Of a stretch of 16,687 nucleotides of DNA, positions 1 through 5,817 are shown piece after piece. Under the pieces are notes generated by a model, which was not told the origin of the DNA, made no database searches, and was given only the letters and a program-made list of their open reading frames with translations. Every line of letters starts with the position of its first letter. Position 1 is the stretch's first letter. A program made the translations under genes and the position numbers. This DNA comes from Deltaproteobacteria bacterium (GTDB lineage: Bacteria > Desulfobacterota > Syntrophia > Syntrophales > Smithellaceae), in the NCBI GenBank assembly GCA_019136325.1, contig JAGVUJ010000105.1, positions 1 to 16,687 of the forward strand, in the 5' to 3' direction.

Positions 1-18
1 TGACAAAGTGTTAGAAAC

Positions 19-112
19 GGAGAGATGTCCGAGCGGCTGAAGGAGCACGACTGGAAATCGTGTGTACGCCCCCAAAGGTGTACCGCGGGTTCAAATCCCG
101 CTCTCTCCGCCA
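19..112 (+). tRNA. tRNA-Ser (anticodon GGA)
   Basis: Complete class II tRNA gene. The acceptor stem GGAGAGA (19-25) pairs with TCTCTCC (102-108), followed by discriminator G and an encoded CCA (110-112). The anticodon stem CACGA/TCGTG (46-50/58-62) closes the loop CTGGAAA, giving anticodon GGA at 53-55 (reads UCC/UCU serine codons). A long variable arm, typical of tRNA-Ser, lies between the anticodon and T stems. The T arm GCGGG-TTCAAAT-CCCGC is intact. It lies just upstream of the SRP RNA and dnaX, a common bacterial arrangement. Confidence 0.97.
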
Positions 113-394
113 TTTTAATGAGCCCCGAATTTCAGAAACATAGAGAGTCTCTCTGAACTATAGTGAAGAGCTAGGCGAACTATCCAATCCTGATTAATCG
201 GGATTGGGAATGGTTCCTTGTACGAGTCACACAGGGATAGCCCTGTCTACGCAGGAATAATACAGCATTCGTGATTCAATAAACTTCCGTAAAAACAATA
301 AGATTGCTTATCTGATCAGGACTGGAAAAATTTGAGTTGATTCCTGTTCATTTATCGATTAATAGTCTCAACACGTTCTTTGTTTGAAAAATAT
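113..394. other. Intergenic region with three palindromic elements
   Basis: No gene seen between tRNA-Ser and the SRP RNA. Three inverted repeats stand out. TTCAGA (131-136) pairs with TCTGAA (152-157) and encloses AGAGAG-T-CTCTCT. A 24-nt near-perfect palindrome lies at 184-207, CCAATCC...GGATTGG, with a single T/G pair off. A 6-bp stem ACAGGG-ATAG-CCCTGT lies at 231-246. None is followed by a T-run, so I do not call them terminators. Their function is unknown. Confidence 0.6.
337..365 (+). promoter_or_regulatory. Weak candidate promoter for the SRP RNA
   Basis: TTGATT (337-342), a 17-nt spacer, then TAATAG (360-365). The predicted start is about 20 nt upstream of the SRP RNA 5' stem, which would require 5' processing. 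The -10 box is poor, so this is only a candidate. Confidence 0.25.
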
Positions 395-489
395 GGCCGG
401 GTCCCGCGCAACGGAGTCTTGTGAACCCCGTCAGGTCCGGAAGGAAGCAGCGGCAGCAATGTACGCCATGTGTTGCGGTAAACCCGGTC
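395..489 (+). ncRNA. ffs: Signal recognition particle RNA, small bacterial (4.5S) type
   Basis: RNA scaffold of the signal recognition particle. It binds Ffh and helps target membrane and secreted proteins co-translationally. The diagnostic helix-8 apical motif TCAGGTCCGGAAGGAAGCAG is present at 431-450, including the GGAA tetraloop and the asymmetric internal loop that Ffh binds. The ends pair: 395-402 (GGCCGGGT) with 482-489 (ACCCGGTC), giving a closed hairpin of about 95 nt, the usual size for a small SRP RNA without an Alu domain. It precedes dnaX, as in many bacteria. The exact mature ends are inferred from pairing. Confidence 0.95.
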
Positions 490-628
490 ACCAGTATATC
501 CCATCGCCTGCTTCGGCTGACTTTTAATGAAGAAGTCCGGCTCTTTTGTCGGCTAACGCACAATCCTTAACAACAGCGAACAGGCGTAAAAATTATTCCG
601 CAGTTTTGAAGCAACGTTAGGAGTTCAG

Positions 629-2308
629 TTGGAATACCAGGTTCTGGCCCGAAAATTCAGGCCGCAAACGTTTGAAGAAGTCGCCGGTCAGGCTCATGTG
701 GTAAAAACCCTGCGCAACGCCATAGCCCAGGGTCGCGTGGCGCATGCTTTTTTATTCAGCGGTCCCCGCGGCGTCGGGAAGACGTCTATCGCCCGGATTC
801 TGTCCAAAGCGCTCAATTGTGAAAAAGGCCCGACAGCCACGCCCTGCAATCAATGTTCGAATTGTGTGGAGATTACCAATAATTCTTCGCTGGATGTGCA
901 TGAAATCGACGGCGCTTCCAACCGCGGCATTGATGAAATCCGGGAGCTGCGGGAGAATGTCAAATTTGCTCCGGCGGCGTCCCGTTATAAAATTTACATT
1001 ATCGATGAAGTGCACATGCTGACCGATCCGGCTTTCAACGCGCTTTTGAAAACGCTCGAAGAACCCCCCGCGCATGTTATTTTTATTTTTGCCACTACCG
1101 AAAGCCATAAAATTCCGGCCACGATTCTTTCCCGCTGTCAGTGCTACGATTTTCGGAGGATTCCGCTGAAAGAAATCATTGCCAATCTGAGTCTGGTCGC
1201 TTCCAGGGAAGGCATTCAAATCAGTTCCCTCGCCCTTTCCTGGATTGCCGAGGCGGGCGACGGCAGCATGCGCGACGCGCAAAGCATTTTCGATCAGGTG
1301 ATTTCTTATGCGGGCCTGGATATCAAGGATACGGATGTGGAAGAGTGCCTGGGGCTGGCTGCCAGAAATTATCTTTTCCGTCTGTCCGAGGCGGTTTTGA
1401 GCCAGGCCGCCGGTGCCTGTCTGATGATTCTGGAGGAAGCCTATCTGGCCGGAATCGACATGAAGTATTTTTATCAAATGCTGCTCAAACATTTCAGAAA
1501 TCTGCTGCTGGTTAAAATTGCCGCCGCCGGCAGTTCGTCGTTTGATATTGCCGCCGAGCAGATTGAAAAGCTGAACGATCAGGTGCAGAGCGTATCGCGG
1601 GAAACCCTTCAGCGTTATCTGGAAATTCTGATCGCGGAAGAGGGAAATTTCCGGCGCAGTCAGGAACCGCGCATGAAACTGGAGACCATCATCGTCAAGA
1701 TGGCCTATCTGGAGCCGATCATTCCCCTGGGTGACATTATTGCGACTATAGAAAACATCGAGAAAAAATTACAGAGCGGGTTGCCGGTCAACACCGTAAA
1801 TGCTGCTCCGGGTCCAAGCAGCGCAATATTGGATTCCGGAACGGAAAACGGCTTGTCTGTGGAATCGAAAAATGAAAATATTTCATCGGCGAATCACCTG
1901 TCGGATTTGAAAGAACTGCGCGACAATCTGAAAAAGTTTATCAAAAAGGAAAGCCCGATTCTGGCGGCAAAAATTGATTCCGTTGAAATCTGCGGTTACG
2001 AAAATAATTGTCTGACAATAGGATTTCCCGCGAACTGCTTATTTCTGGACGAAATAAAAACAAGGCAGAAAGAAAAACTGGAAGAAATAACCGGAAAGTT
2101 TTTTCAGAAAAATGTGACGTTGAAAATTGAAACGGTGAATGTGGAAAACGGTGCGGCCAATGGAAATAAGACGCGCAGTCAGGCGAGTATTATAAACGAC
2201 GTCAAGCGGGAGGCGATGAGACAGCCTCTTTTGCAGAAAGTCATGGATGAGCTTTCCGACGCCAAAGTAGTGGAAATCAGGGTTCAACCGGAAAAAGTAA
2301 GTTCGTAA
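629..2308 (+). CDS. dnaX: DNA polymerase III subunits gamma/tau
   Basis: Clamp-loader ATPase of the replicative polymerase, loading the sliding clamp onto primed DNA. 559 aa. Walker A GPRGVGKTS is at residues 45-53. The zinc-binding Cys set is C64, C73, C76 and C79. The Walker B DEVH box is at 126-129, and the SRC sensor motif at 168-170. A variable linker and a C-terminal tau-like region follow after about residue 375. The start is TTG at 629, chosen because TTAGGAG lies 5 nt upstream (617-623) and the product then begins with the family-typical MEYQVLARKFRPQTF. First gene of the likely dnaX-ybaB-recR operon. I did not find an A-AAA-AAG slippery heptamer, so a separate short gamma product is not evident. 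Confidence 0.97.
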   Translation: MEYQVLARKFRPQTFEEVAGQAHVVKTLRNAIAQGRVAHAFLFSGPRGVGKTSIARILSKALNCEKGPTATPCNQCSNCVEITNNSSLDVHEIDGASNRGIDEIRELRENVKFAPAASRYKIYIIDEVHMLTDPAFNALLKTLEEPPAHVIFIFATTESHKIPATILSRCQCYDFRRIPLKEIIANLSLVASREGIQISSLALSWIAEAGDGSMRDAQSIFDQVISYAGLDIKDTDVEECLGLAARNYLFRLSEAVLSQAAGACLMILEEAYLAGIDMKYFYQMLLKHFRNLLLVKIAAAGSSSFDIAAEQIEKLNDQVQSVSRETLQRYLEILIAEEGNFRRSQEPRMKLETIIVKMAYLEPIIPLGDIIATIENIEKKLQSGLPVNTVNAAPGPSSAILDSGTENGLSVESKNENISSANHLSDLKELRDNLKKFIKKESPILAAKIDSVEICGYENNCLTIGFPANCLFLDEIKTRQKEKLEEITGKFFQKNVTLKIETVNVENGAANGNKTRSQASIINDVKREAMRQPLLQKVMDELSDAKVVEIRVQPEKVSS

Positions 2309-2352
2309 AAAACAATCAAGCAATAAATTGTCAAATATCGGGAGGATAAATA

Positions 2353-2661
2353 GTGCAGAATTTTAACACCATCATGAAGCAGGCCAAGAAGATGCAGGAG
2401 CGCATGGCCACCCTGCAGAAGGAACTGGAAACAAAAACCGTTGAGGCGCAAGCGGGCGGCGGTATGGTTCGTGTTGTGGTAAACGGCAAATATGAAATTG
2501 TATCATTAAAAATCGAGAAGGAAGTCGTAAATCCCGAAGATATCGAAATGCTGCAAGACCTGGTCGCCGCCGCGATCAACGAAGGAATTCGTAAAGCTCA
2601 GGAAATGAGCGCCTCGGAAATGAGCAAGATTACGGGAGGATTGAATATTCCCGGATTTTAA
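2353..2661 (+). CDS. ybaB: YbaB/EbfC family nucleoid-associated protein
   Basis: Small dimeric DNA-binding protein of the YbaB/EbfC family, 102 aa, the usual length. The N-terminal helix is rich in Lys, Gln and Met. The central stretch GGGMVRVVVNGKYEIVSLKI and the NPEDIEMLQDLV segment are typical, as is the C-terminal SEMSKITGGLNIPGF. The start is GTG at 2353, with a strong GGGAGG (2340-2345) 7 nt upstream. It lies 44 nt after dnaX and 18 nt before recR, the conserved position for this family. Its role is thought to be nucleoid organisation or assistance to recombination. The exact function is not settled for the family. Confidence 0.95.
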   Translation: MQNFNTIMKQAKKMQERMATLQKELETKTVEAQAGGGMVRVVVNGKYEIVSLKIEKEVVNPEDIEMLQDLVAAAINEGIRKAQEMSASEMSKITGGLNIPGF

Positions 2662-2679
2662 ACCGGATAATGAAGATTT

Positions 2680-3282
2680 ATGAAAGCATACGCACAACCG
2701 ATCAAAAAACTTATTTCCGAGTTGGGCAAGCTTCCCGGCATCGGTGAAAAAACGGCCACGCGGCTGGCCAATTATATTCTGCGCTCCACCGAAGATGATG
2801 TAAGAAAACTGGCGGAGAGCATTGTGGAAGTCAAACGAAAAATCAAACTTTGCCGCATTTGTCTGAATCTGACGGAAGAGGACACCTGCCACATTTGCAG
2901 CGATGCATCCCGGGATAAAGAAACCATTTGTGTGGTGGAAGATCCCGACGCACTGGCGGCCATTGAAGAAAGTGGCGGATATCGCGGGATTTATCATGTT
3001 CTGCACGGAGCGCTGGCTCCGCTGGATGGTATCGGACCGGATAATCTGCGTCTGGGCGAACTTGTTCAGAGGATCAATGAAGGAAATATCAAGGAAATAA
3101 TCGTTGCCACCAATACGAATGTTCAGGGAGAATCCACCGCCTTGCTGCTGACCCGGATATTCAAAGATAAAAATATCAAGTTAACGCGCATCGCCATGGG
3201 TGTGCCGATGGGCGGGGATTTGAAATATATCGATAAGATGACGATATCGAAATCGTTGGAATATAGACGCGGCATGTCGTAG
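2680..3282 (+). CDS. recR: Recombination mediator protein RecR
   Basis: Part of the RecFOR pathway: with RecO it helps load RecA onto SSB-coated gapped DNA. 200 aa, the standard length. A helix-hairpin-helix region is at residues 15-34 ([15 protein letters not shown]). The zinc finger is C58-x2-C61...C70-x2-C73. A Toprim domain starts near 82 ([14 protein letters not shown]) with the family [16 protein letters not shown] segment at 106-121. The C-terminal segment around 171-200 carries [12 protein letters not shown] and ends in LEYRRGMS. The start is ATG at 2680 with only a weak ribosome site. Last gene of the dnaX operon. Its stop codon (3280-3282) is overlapped by a large inverted repeat. 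Confidence 0.96.
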   Translation: MKAYAQPIKKLISELGKLPGIGEKTATRLANYILRSTEDDVRKLAESIVEVKRKIKLCRICLNLTEEDTCHICSDASRDKETICVVEDPDALAAIEESGGYRGIYHVLHGALAPLDGIGPDNLRLGELVQRINEGNIKEIIVATNTNVQGESTALLLTRIFKDKNIKLTRIAMGVPMGGDLKYIDKMTISKSLEYRRGMS

Positions 3283-3399
3283 CATTCCGCTTTCTTCGGC
3301 TAACGTTGTTGGCAGCGTCGTCGGCTTCCTCAACGTATTAGTAATACGCCTGCGGGGCCTCCTTCTCGCTGCTGCGTTATCCTTTGAAAGCAAAATGCT
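3281..3399. repeat. 119-nt imperfect inverted repeat after recR
   Basis: Nested arms pair about one centre: AGCAT (3281-3285) with ATGCT (3395-3399), GCTTTC (3289-3294) with GAAAGC (3386-3391), TAACG (3301-3305) with CGTTA (3375-3379), GCAGCG (3312-3317) with CGCTGC (3367-3372), and a central CGTATTA-G-TAATACG (3334-3348). It begins inside the recR stop codon. No T-run follows, so it is not a standard terminator. It resembles REP/MITE-type palindromic repeats, but I cannot test copy number. Confidence 0.75.
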
Positions 3400-3427
3400 A
3401 CAATGGATTTTGGGGCAGATCGGCGTT

Positions 3428-3517
3428 GCGGCGTACGTTAAAAGTACGCCGCACTTCTCAGGGCTCGCGTACCTTGCCTCTGACTGTTTTAAAGCGTGGT
3501 CAGGCAAGAAACAGTCA
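3428..3517. repeat. Hairpin repeat, copy A (related to the repeat after fumA)
   Basis: Begins with a perfect 9-bp hairpin, GCGGCGTAC (3428-3436) and GTACGCCGC (3444-3452), then CACTTC..AGG.CTCGCG..CCTTGCCTCTG. The same series of words in the same order and spacing occurs at 4477-4530. On the right it is followed by TGACTGTTT (3481-3489) and AAACAGTCA (3509-3517), another perfect 9-bp inverted repeat with a 19-nt loop. Dispersed non-coding repeat between recR and fumA. Confidence 0.7.
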
Positions 3518-3563
3518 TTGTCCATTGAAAACGAAACGGCATAAAACAAAAGAGTAAAACAAT

Positions 3564-4436
3564 ATGGAAGCGGAAATAACAACCAAGACAAAATTGCGGC
3601 GGATTAACGCGGCGAAAATCATCAAGGCGGTAAAAAAACTTTTTATCGAAGCCAATACCGTTTTGGGCGAAGACGTTGTCGAAGCGCTGCATGAGGCACT
3701 CTCCCGTGAGGAATCTTCAACCGGCAGAGAGGTTCTGCAGAAAATCATCGAAAACGCCGATATCGCCCGCTGCAAAAAAACGCCGATTTGTCAGGACACA
3801 GGCCTGGCCGTTGTTTTTGTGGAACTGGGCCAGGATGTTCACATTACCGGAATGCCATTACACGCGGCGATTGAAGAAGGTGTGCGACAAGCTTACGCCG
3901 ATGGCTATCTGCGAAAATCCGTCTGCGATCCTTTCACCAGAAAAAATACCACGGATAATCTGCCGGCAATCATTCATGTCGATGTCGTTTCCGGCAGTCA
4001 TTTAAAAATCATCGCCATGCCCAAGGGCGGCGGCAGCGAAAATTGCAGCGCCGCGAAAATGCTTACTCCCGCCGCGGGAATCGACGGCATCAAAAAATTC
4101 GTTCTGGAGACGGTGGAAAATGCCGGCGCCAATCCCTGTCCTCCGATCATCGTCGGCGTCGGTATCGGCGGATCGCTCGAACAGGCGTGTGTGATGGCCA
4201 AGAAAGCGCTGTTACGGCCGGTGGGAGAACAAAACAGAGTTGACGAACGAGCAGAACAGATAGAAAAAGAATTGTTGGGAAGCATTAATAACCTGGGCAT
4301 CGGTCCGGGAGGACTGGGCGGCCGCGTGACCACGTTGGCGGTTCATATCGAAATGATGCCCAGCCATATCGCGTCGCTTCCAGTGGCGGTGAATATACAG
4401 TGTCATGTTGCGCGCCACAAGGAGACGACTCTGTAA
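3564..4436 (+). CDS. fumA: Class I fumarate hydratase, alpha subunit
   Basis: Iron-sulfur lyase subunit that, with the beta subunit, interconverts fumarate and (S)-malate. 290 aa, the normal length for the stand-alone alpha subunit, equivalent to the N-terminal part of E. coli FumA. Candidate [4Fe-4S] ligands sit in the conserved contexts TPICQDTG (C76), SENCSAA (C161) and QCHVARHK (C280). MPKGGGSEN and GIGPGGLGG motifs are present. The start is ATG at 3564 with a weak AGAG (3551-3554). The beta partner is not next to it: 1381 nt separate the two, holding repeats, a truncated beta copy and a toxin-antitoxin pair. The related L(+)-tartrate dehydratase alpha subunit is an alternative, less likely given the central-metabolism context. 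Confidence 0.92.
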   Translation: MEAEITTKTKLRRINAAKIIKAVKKLFIEANTVLGEDVVEALHEALSREESSTGREVLQKIIENADIARCKKTPICQDTGLAVVFVELGQDVHITGMPLHAAIEEGVRQAYADGYLRKSVCDPFTRKNTTDNLPAIIHVDVVSGSHLKIIAMPKGGGSENCSAAKMLTPAAGIDGIKKFVLETVENAGANPCPPIIVGVGIGGSLEQACVMAKKALLRPVGEQNRVDERAEQIEKELLGSINNLGIGPGGLGGRVTTLAVHIEMMPSHIASLPVAVNIQCHVARHKETTL

Positions 4437-4541
4437 AAAGCCCACTTGCTGTGTTGCGCTTCAGCATTGAGGCGCTGCGGCGTACACAAAAGCACACCTC
4501 ACTTCCAAGGCCTCGCGCGCCTTGCCTCTGGAGCTTTTTAC
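4433..4541. repeat. 109-bp repeat element with 9-bp inverted ends, copy B
   Basis: Perfect terminal inverted repeats, GTAAAAAGC (4433-4441) and GCTTTTTAC (4533-4541), bound a non-coding element. Its right part (4477-4530) matches the hairpin repeat at 3428 onward: GCGGCGTAC, AAAAG, CACTTC, CTCGCG and CCTTGCCTCTG in the same order. The left end overlaps the last codon and stop of fumA (TAA at 4434-4436). The form is MITE- or REP-like. The hairpin arm of copy A is degenerate here. Confidence 0.65.
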
Positions 4542-4547
4542 TAAGCC

Positions 4548-4574
4548 GTCATTCCCGTGCTGGCGGGAATCCAG
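4548..4574. repeat. ATTCCCG...CGGGAAT palindromic repeat
   Basis: GTC-ATTCCCG (4551-4557), a 6-nt loop, then CGGGAAT-CCAG (4564-4570 for the arm). This 7-bp hairpin with GTC and CCAG flanks resembles the short dispersed palindromes found in many proteobacterial genomes. It lies 6 nt after the copy B element. It is not a mobile gene. Confidence 0.6.
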
Positions 4575-4623
4575 AGAAAGAAGAAGAAAATGAAAATAAA
4601 TTAAAACCTCACCTTTTCTATAA

Positions 4624-4776
4624 AAAAATAATTCAATAGTTCTAATCATCTTTTTAGTCATTGCGACAATATTTATACTCAATGTTTATAGACAAGAAGT
4701 TCCAATAAAACATTTCATGGTATTCTTTGTGCTTGTAGGAGGATATATCATAGCAGAAATATTTATAAAATTATAA
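4624..4776 (+). pseudogene. Fragment of a small membrane protein (no start codon)
   Basis: An open frame of 50 codons preceded by TAA (4621-4623) and ended by TAA (4774-4776). From 4639 it reads as two hydrophobic segments, VLIIFLVIATIFILNVY and FMVFFVLVGGYIIAEIFI, joined by a short charged link (RQEVPIKH). This is a plausible two-helix membrane hairpin. No ATG, GTG or TTG precedes the first helix, and the only in-frame ATG (4717) lies before the second. It may be the 3' remnant of a broken gene, or only an effect of AT-rich composition. Confidence 0.25.
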
Positions 4777-4802
4777 TTAAAAAACATGCTGGAAATCCAC
4801 AA

Positions 4803-4910
4803 ATGATAAAATATTTTAATCTTGTCAGTTCTATTGTTTTGGGGATCTTACTTTATTATTTTTGCACTTTATGTATTTCCAGGGTGATTCTTGAAAATTC
4901 GGTGACATAA
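4803..4910 (+). CDS. Possible 35-aa hydrophobic peptide
   Basis: ATG at 4803, TAA at 4908-4910. The peptide has one hydrophobic stretch (LVSSIVLGILLYYFCTLCI) and then RVILENSVT. No good ribosome site lies upstream and I recognise no family. It sits in the decayed AT-rich stretch and may well not be expressed. Confidence 0.15.
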   Translation: MIKYFNLVSSIVLGILLYYFCTLCISRVILENSVT

Positions 4911-4922
4911 TCCTTAATTAAA

Positions 4923-5048
4923 ATGAAAGCACGAAAAATTAAAACACCTCTGACGAAAGAAGTCATTACCTCGCTTCATGCGGGTGATATGGTTTTATTG
5001 AGCGGTGCGGTTTATAACGCGCGCGATGTCGCGCTTGTACGATTGTAA
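4923..5048 (+). pseudogene. Truncated fumarase beta-subunit remnant
   Basis: A 41-codon frame that aligns without gaps to the first 41 residues of the intact beta subunit at 5818, with 31 of 41 identical by my count. Shared stretches include KTPLT, AGDMVLLSG and ARDVA. It stops at TTG-TAA where the intact gene reads TTG-TAT-GAA-TCG. The next few bases (AATCTG) still resemble the intact gene (GAATCGCTG), so the stop probably arose by a small deletion, after which similarity ends. It lacks everything after the ARD motif, including GPTTSYRMD and IGKG, so it cannot be a working subunit. Many differences are synonymous, which suggests a once-functional paralogue or xenologue rather than a recent tandem copy. 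Confidence 0.85.
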
Positions 5049-5122
5049 AATCTGAAAATACCATTCAGTTTTCTGCCCTATCTGAGCCAAGTTCATTTTT
5101 TTAATGCTAATCGAGTTTCGTC

Positions 5123-5151
5123 TTGACTTATTATAATTGATAGGTTATTAA
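5123..5151 (+). promoter_or_regulatory. Sigma70-type promoter of the toxin-antitoxin pair
   Basis: TTGACT (5123-5128), a 17-nt spacer, TATTAA (5146-5151). The predicted start falls at about 5158, almost at the toxin ATG (5160), so the transcript would be nearly leaderless. Confidence 0.65.
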
Positions 5152-5160
5152 ACTTAATAA
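5145..5160. promoter_or_regulatory. Candidate operator over the TA promoter -10 and start
   Basis: Perfect 7-bp inverted repeat TTATTAA-AC-TTAATAA, covering the -10 box and ending on the A of the toxin start codon. The position suits autorepression by the XRE antitoxin, as is usual for type II modules. Binding is inferred. Confidence 0.45.
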
Positions 5161-5432
5161 TGTGGTATATTAAAGAACATCGCGATATAGAAAAAACATG
5201 CCGCAAGTTGCCTGAAGCCGTTGTTAAGAAATACGAACTGTGGAAGGATATTATATTCCGTCATGGACCGGAAAAGCTAAAAGAGTTTCAGGGGTTTCAC
5301 GATGAAAAGCTGAAAGGAAAACGCGAAGGACAGCGCTCCTCGCGTTTGAGTATGAAATACAGGGTCATTTATACTGTAGAGAAGGAAATGATTACGGTTC
5401 TTGTTTTGGAGATAACACCTCACGAATATTAG
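5160..5432 (+). CDS. HigB/RelE-family type II toxin
   Basis: 90-aa basic protein of the RelE/ParE/HigB superfamily. Members near HigB are ribosome-associated mRNA endonucleases, held inactive by the cognate antitoxin. The sequence supports this by length, by the central basic stretch LKGKREGQRSSRLS (51-64), by YRVIY (67-71), and by the C-terminal strand ending ITPHEY with H88 and Y90, where HigB/RelE toxins carry catalytic or substrate-binding residues. R59, R62 and R68 are further candidates. The start is ATG at 5160; an in-frame TGA at 5124-5126 rules out a long upstream extension. There is almost no leader, so no ribosome site is visible. An XRE regulator follows, the toxin-first order of higBA. 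ParE-like gyrase inhibition cannot be excluded. Confidence 0.8.
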   Translation: MWYIKEHRDIEKTCRKLPEAVVKKYELWKDIIFRHGPEKLKEFQGFHDEKLKGKREGQRSSRLSMKYRVIYTVEKEMITVLVLEITPHEY

Positions 5433-5437
5433 TAAAT

Positions 5438-5469
5438 TTGAAGTTGTTTTATGAACAAAACAACTTCAA
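5438..5469. repeat. 13-bp perfect inverted repeat between toxin and antitoxin
   Basis: TTGAAGTTGTTTT (5438-5450) pairs with AAAACAACTTCAA (5457-5469) around a 6-nt loop ATGAAC. It starts 5 nt after the toxin stop. It is AT-rich and has no following T-run, so it is a weak terminator at best. It may serve as an mRNA processing or stability hairpin, or as an operator for the antitoxin. Confidence 0.8.
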
Positions 5470-5479
5470 TAATGCACAT

Positions 5480-5495
5480 ATCCCATCATTGGGAT
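5480..5495 (+). promoter_or_regulatory. Small hairpin just upstream of the antitoxin ribosome site
   Basis: ATCCCA-TCAT-TGGGAT, a perfect 6-bp stem with a tetraloop, ending 1 nt before AGGAG (5497-5501). It could influence translation initiation of the antitoxin. This is inference from position only. Confidence 0.45.
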
Positions 5496-5506
5496 TAGGA
5501 GAATTT

Positions 5507-5785
5507 ATGAAAACGAGCAAAAAAACTGAATTTGTTCCCGCAAAACCGCACGTCAGGTTGACAACCGGTGAGGTTATTCGCATGCTTCGTGAATTAAAGG
5601 GCTGGACACAGGCCGAACTTGCCAAACGTTGCGGAATCAGCGCGACGAATATCAGCCTTTTGGAAAATAATCGGGTGGAGATAGGGAAAAGGCGTGTGGA
5701 ACAAATAGCAAAAGCATTTGATATTCATCCTGCGATCATCATGTTTCCGGAATACGAAGGAAAGGAAATACGAAAAGCAGCATAA
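5507..5785 (+). CDS. XRE-family (HigA-like) antitoxin
   Basis: 92-aa helix-turn-helix protein, likely the antitoxin and autorepressor paired with the upstream toxin. The HTH_3/XRE domain covers about residues 21-76: VIRMLRELKGWTQAELAKRC, then GISATNISLLENNRVEIGKR as the recognition-helix region, then VEQIAKAF. A basic N-terminal tail (MKTSKKTEF) precedes it. I chose ATG 5507 over an upstream in-frame ATG (5438) because AGGAG (5497-5501) lies 5 nt before it, and the extra 23 residues would be encoded by the inverted repeats. It is separated from the toxin by 74 nt holding two hairpins, an unusually long gap for this kind of pair. The intact fumarase beta gene follows after 32 nt. Confidence 0.85.
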   Translation: MKTSKKTEFVPAKPHVRLTTGEVIRMLRELKGWTQAELAKRCGISATNISLLENNRVEIGKRRVEQIAKAFDIHPAIIMFPEYEGKEIRKAA

Positions 5786-5817
5786 CGAAAACAAGTTTTT
5801 CGAGGACACTTAATTCA

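Larger units (their letters stand above)
4575..4922. other. AT-rich region with decayed reading frames
   Basis: Strongly AT-rich compared with the flanking genes. It contains no convincing complete gene, only two short hydrophobic frames listed separately. The last ~25 nt before the truncated beta copy (TCGGTGACA..TTAATT) resemble the leader of the intact beta gene (TCGAGGACA..TTAATT at 5800-5815), so the shared sequence starts upstream of the start codon. Confidence 0.55.

Noticed and set aside
505..550. Terminator after the SRP RNA
   Set aside because: GACTT/AAGTC forms only a short stem and the outer bases do not pair; the four T residues that follow are not enough.
752..1492. 246-codon minus-strand frame across dnaX
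   Set aside because: It lies wholly inside dnaX, whose motifs are unambiguous; the opposite frame is low complexity with no family likeness. The same reasoning removes the minus-strand frames at 7163-8146 (inside porA/porD) and 15662-16546 (inside the CoA-transferase gene).
1750..2308. Programmed -1 frameshift in dnaX producing a short gamma subunit
   Set aside because: A-rich stretches occur (for example six A after GAG near 1760), but I found no A-AAA-AAG heptamer in frame and no clear downstream stem, so I do not claim it.
3518..3546. Promoter for fumA
   Set aside because: TTGTCC with ATAAAA at 17 nt is a poor match and the region is repeat-derived; no convincing promoter is visible.
3281..4574. 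CRISPR array in the repeat-rich stretch
   Set aside because: The repeats are palindromic, unequal in size and not regularly spaced, and no cas gene is present.
4400..4639. 79-codon plus-strand frame after fumA
   Set aside because: It overlaps the end of fumA and runs through repeat elements (4433-4574); the peptide is a translation of repeats.
5052..5073. Terminator after the truncated beta copy
   Set aside because: CTGAA/TTCAG (5052-5056/5064-5068) followed by TTTTC is only a 5-bp AT-rich stem, too weak to call.
5438..5506. Longer antitoxin starting at ATG 5438
   Set aside because: The extra 23 codons translate the two inverted repeats, while ATG 5507 has a well-placed AGGAG and yields a normal XRE protein.
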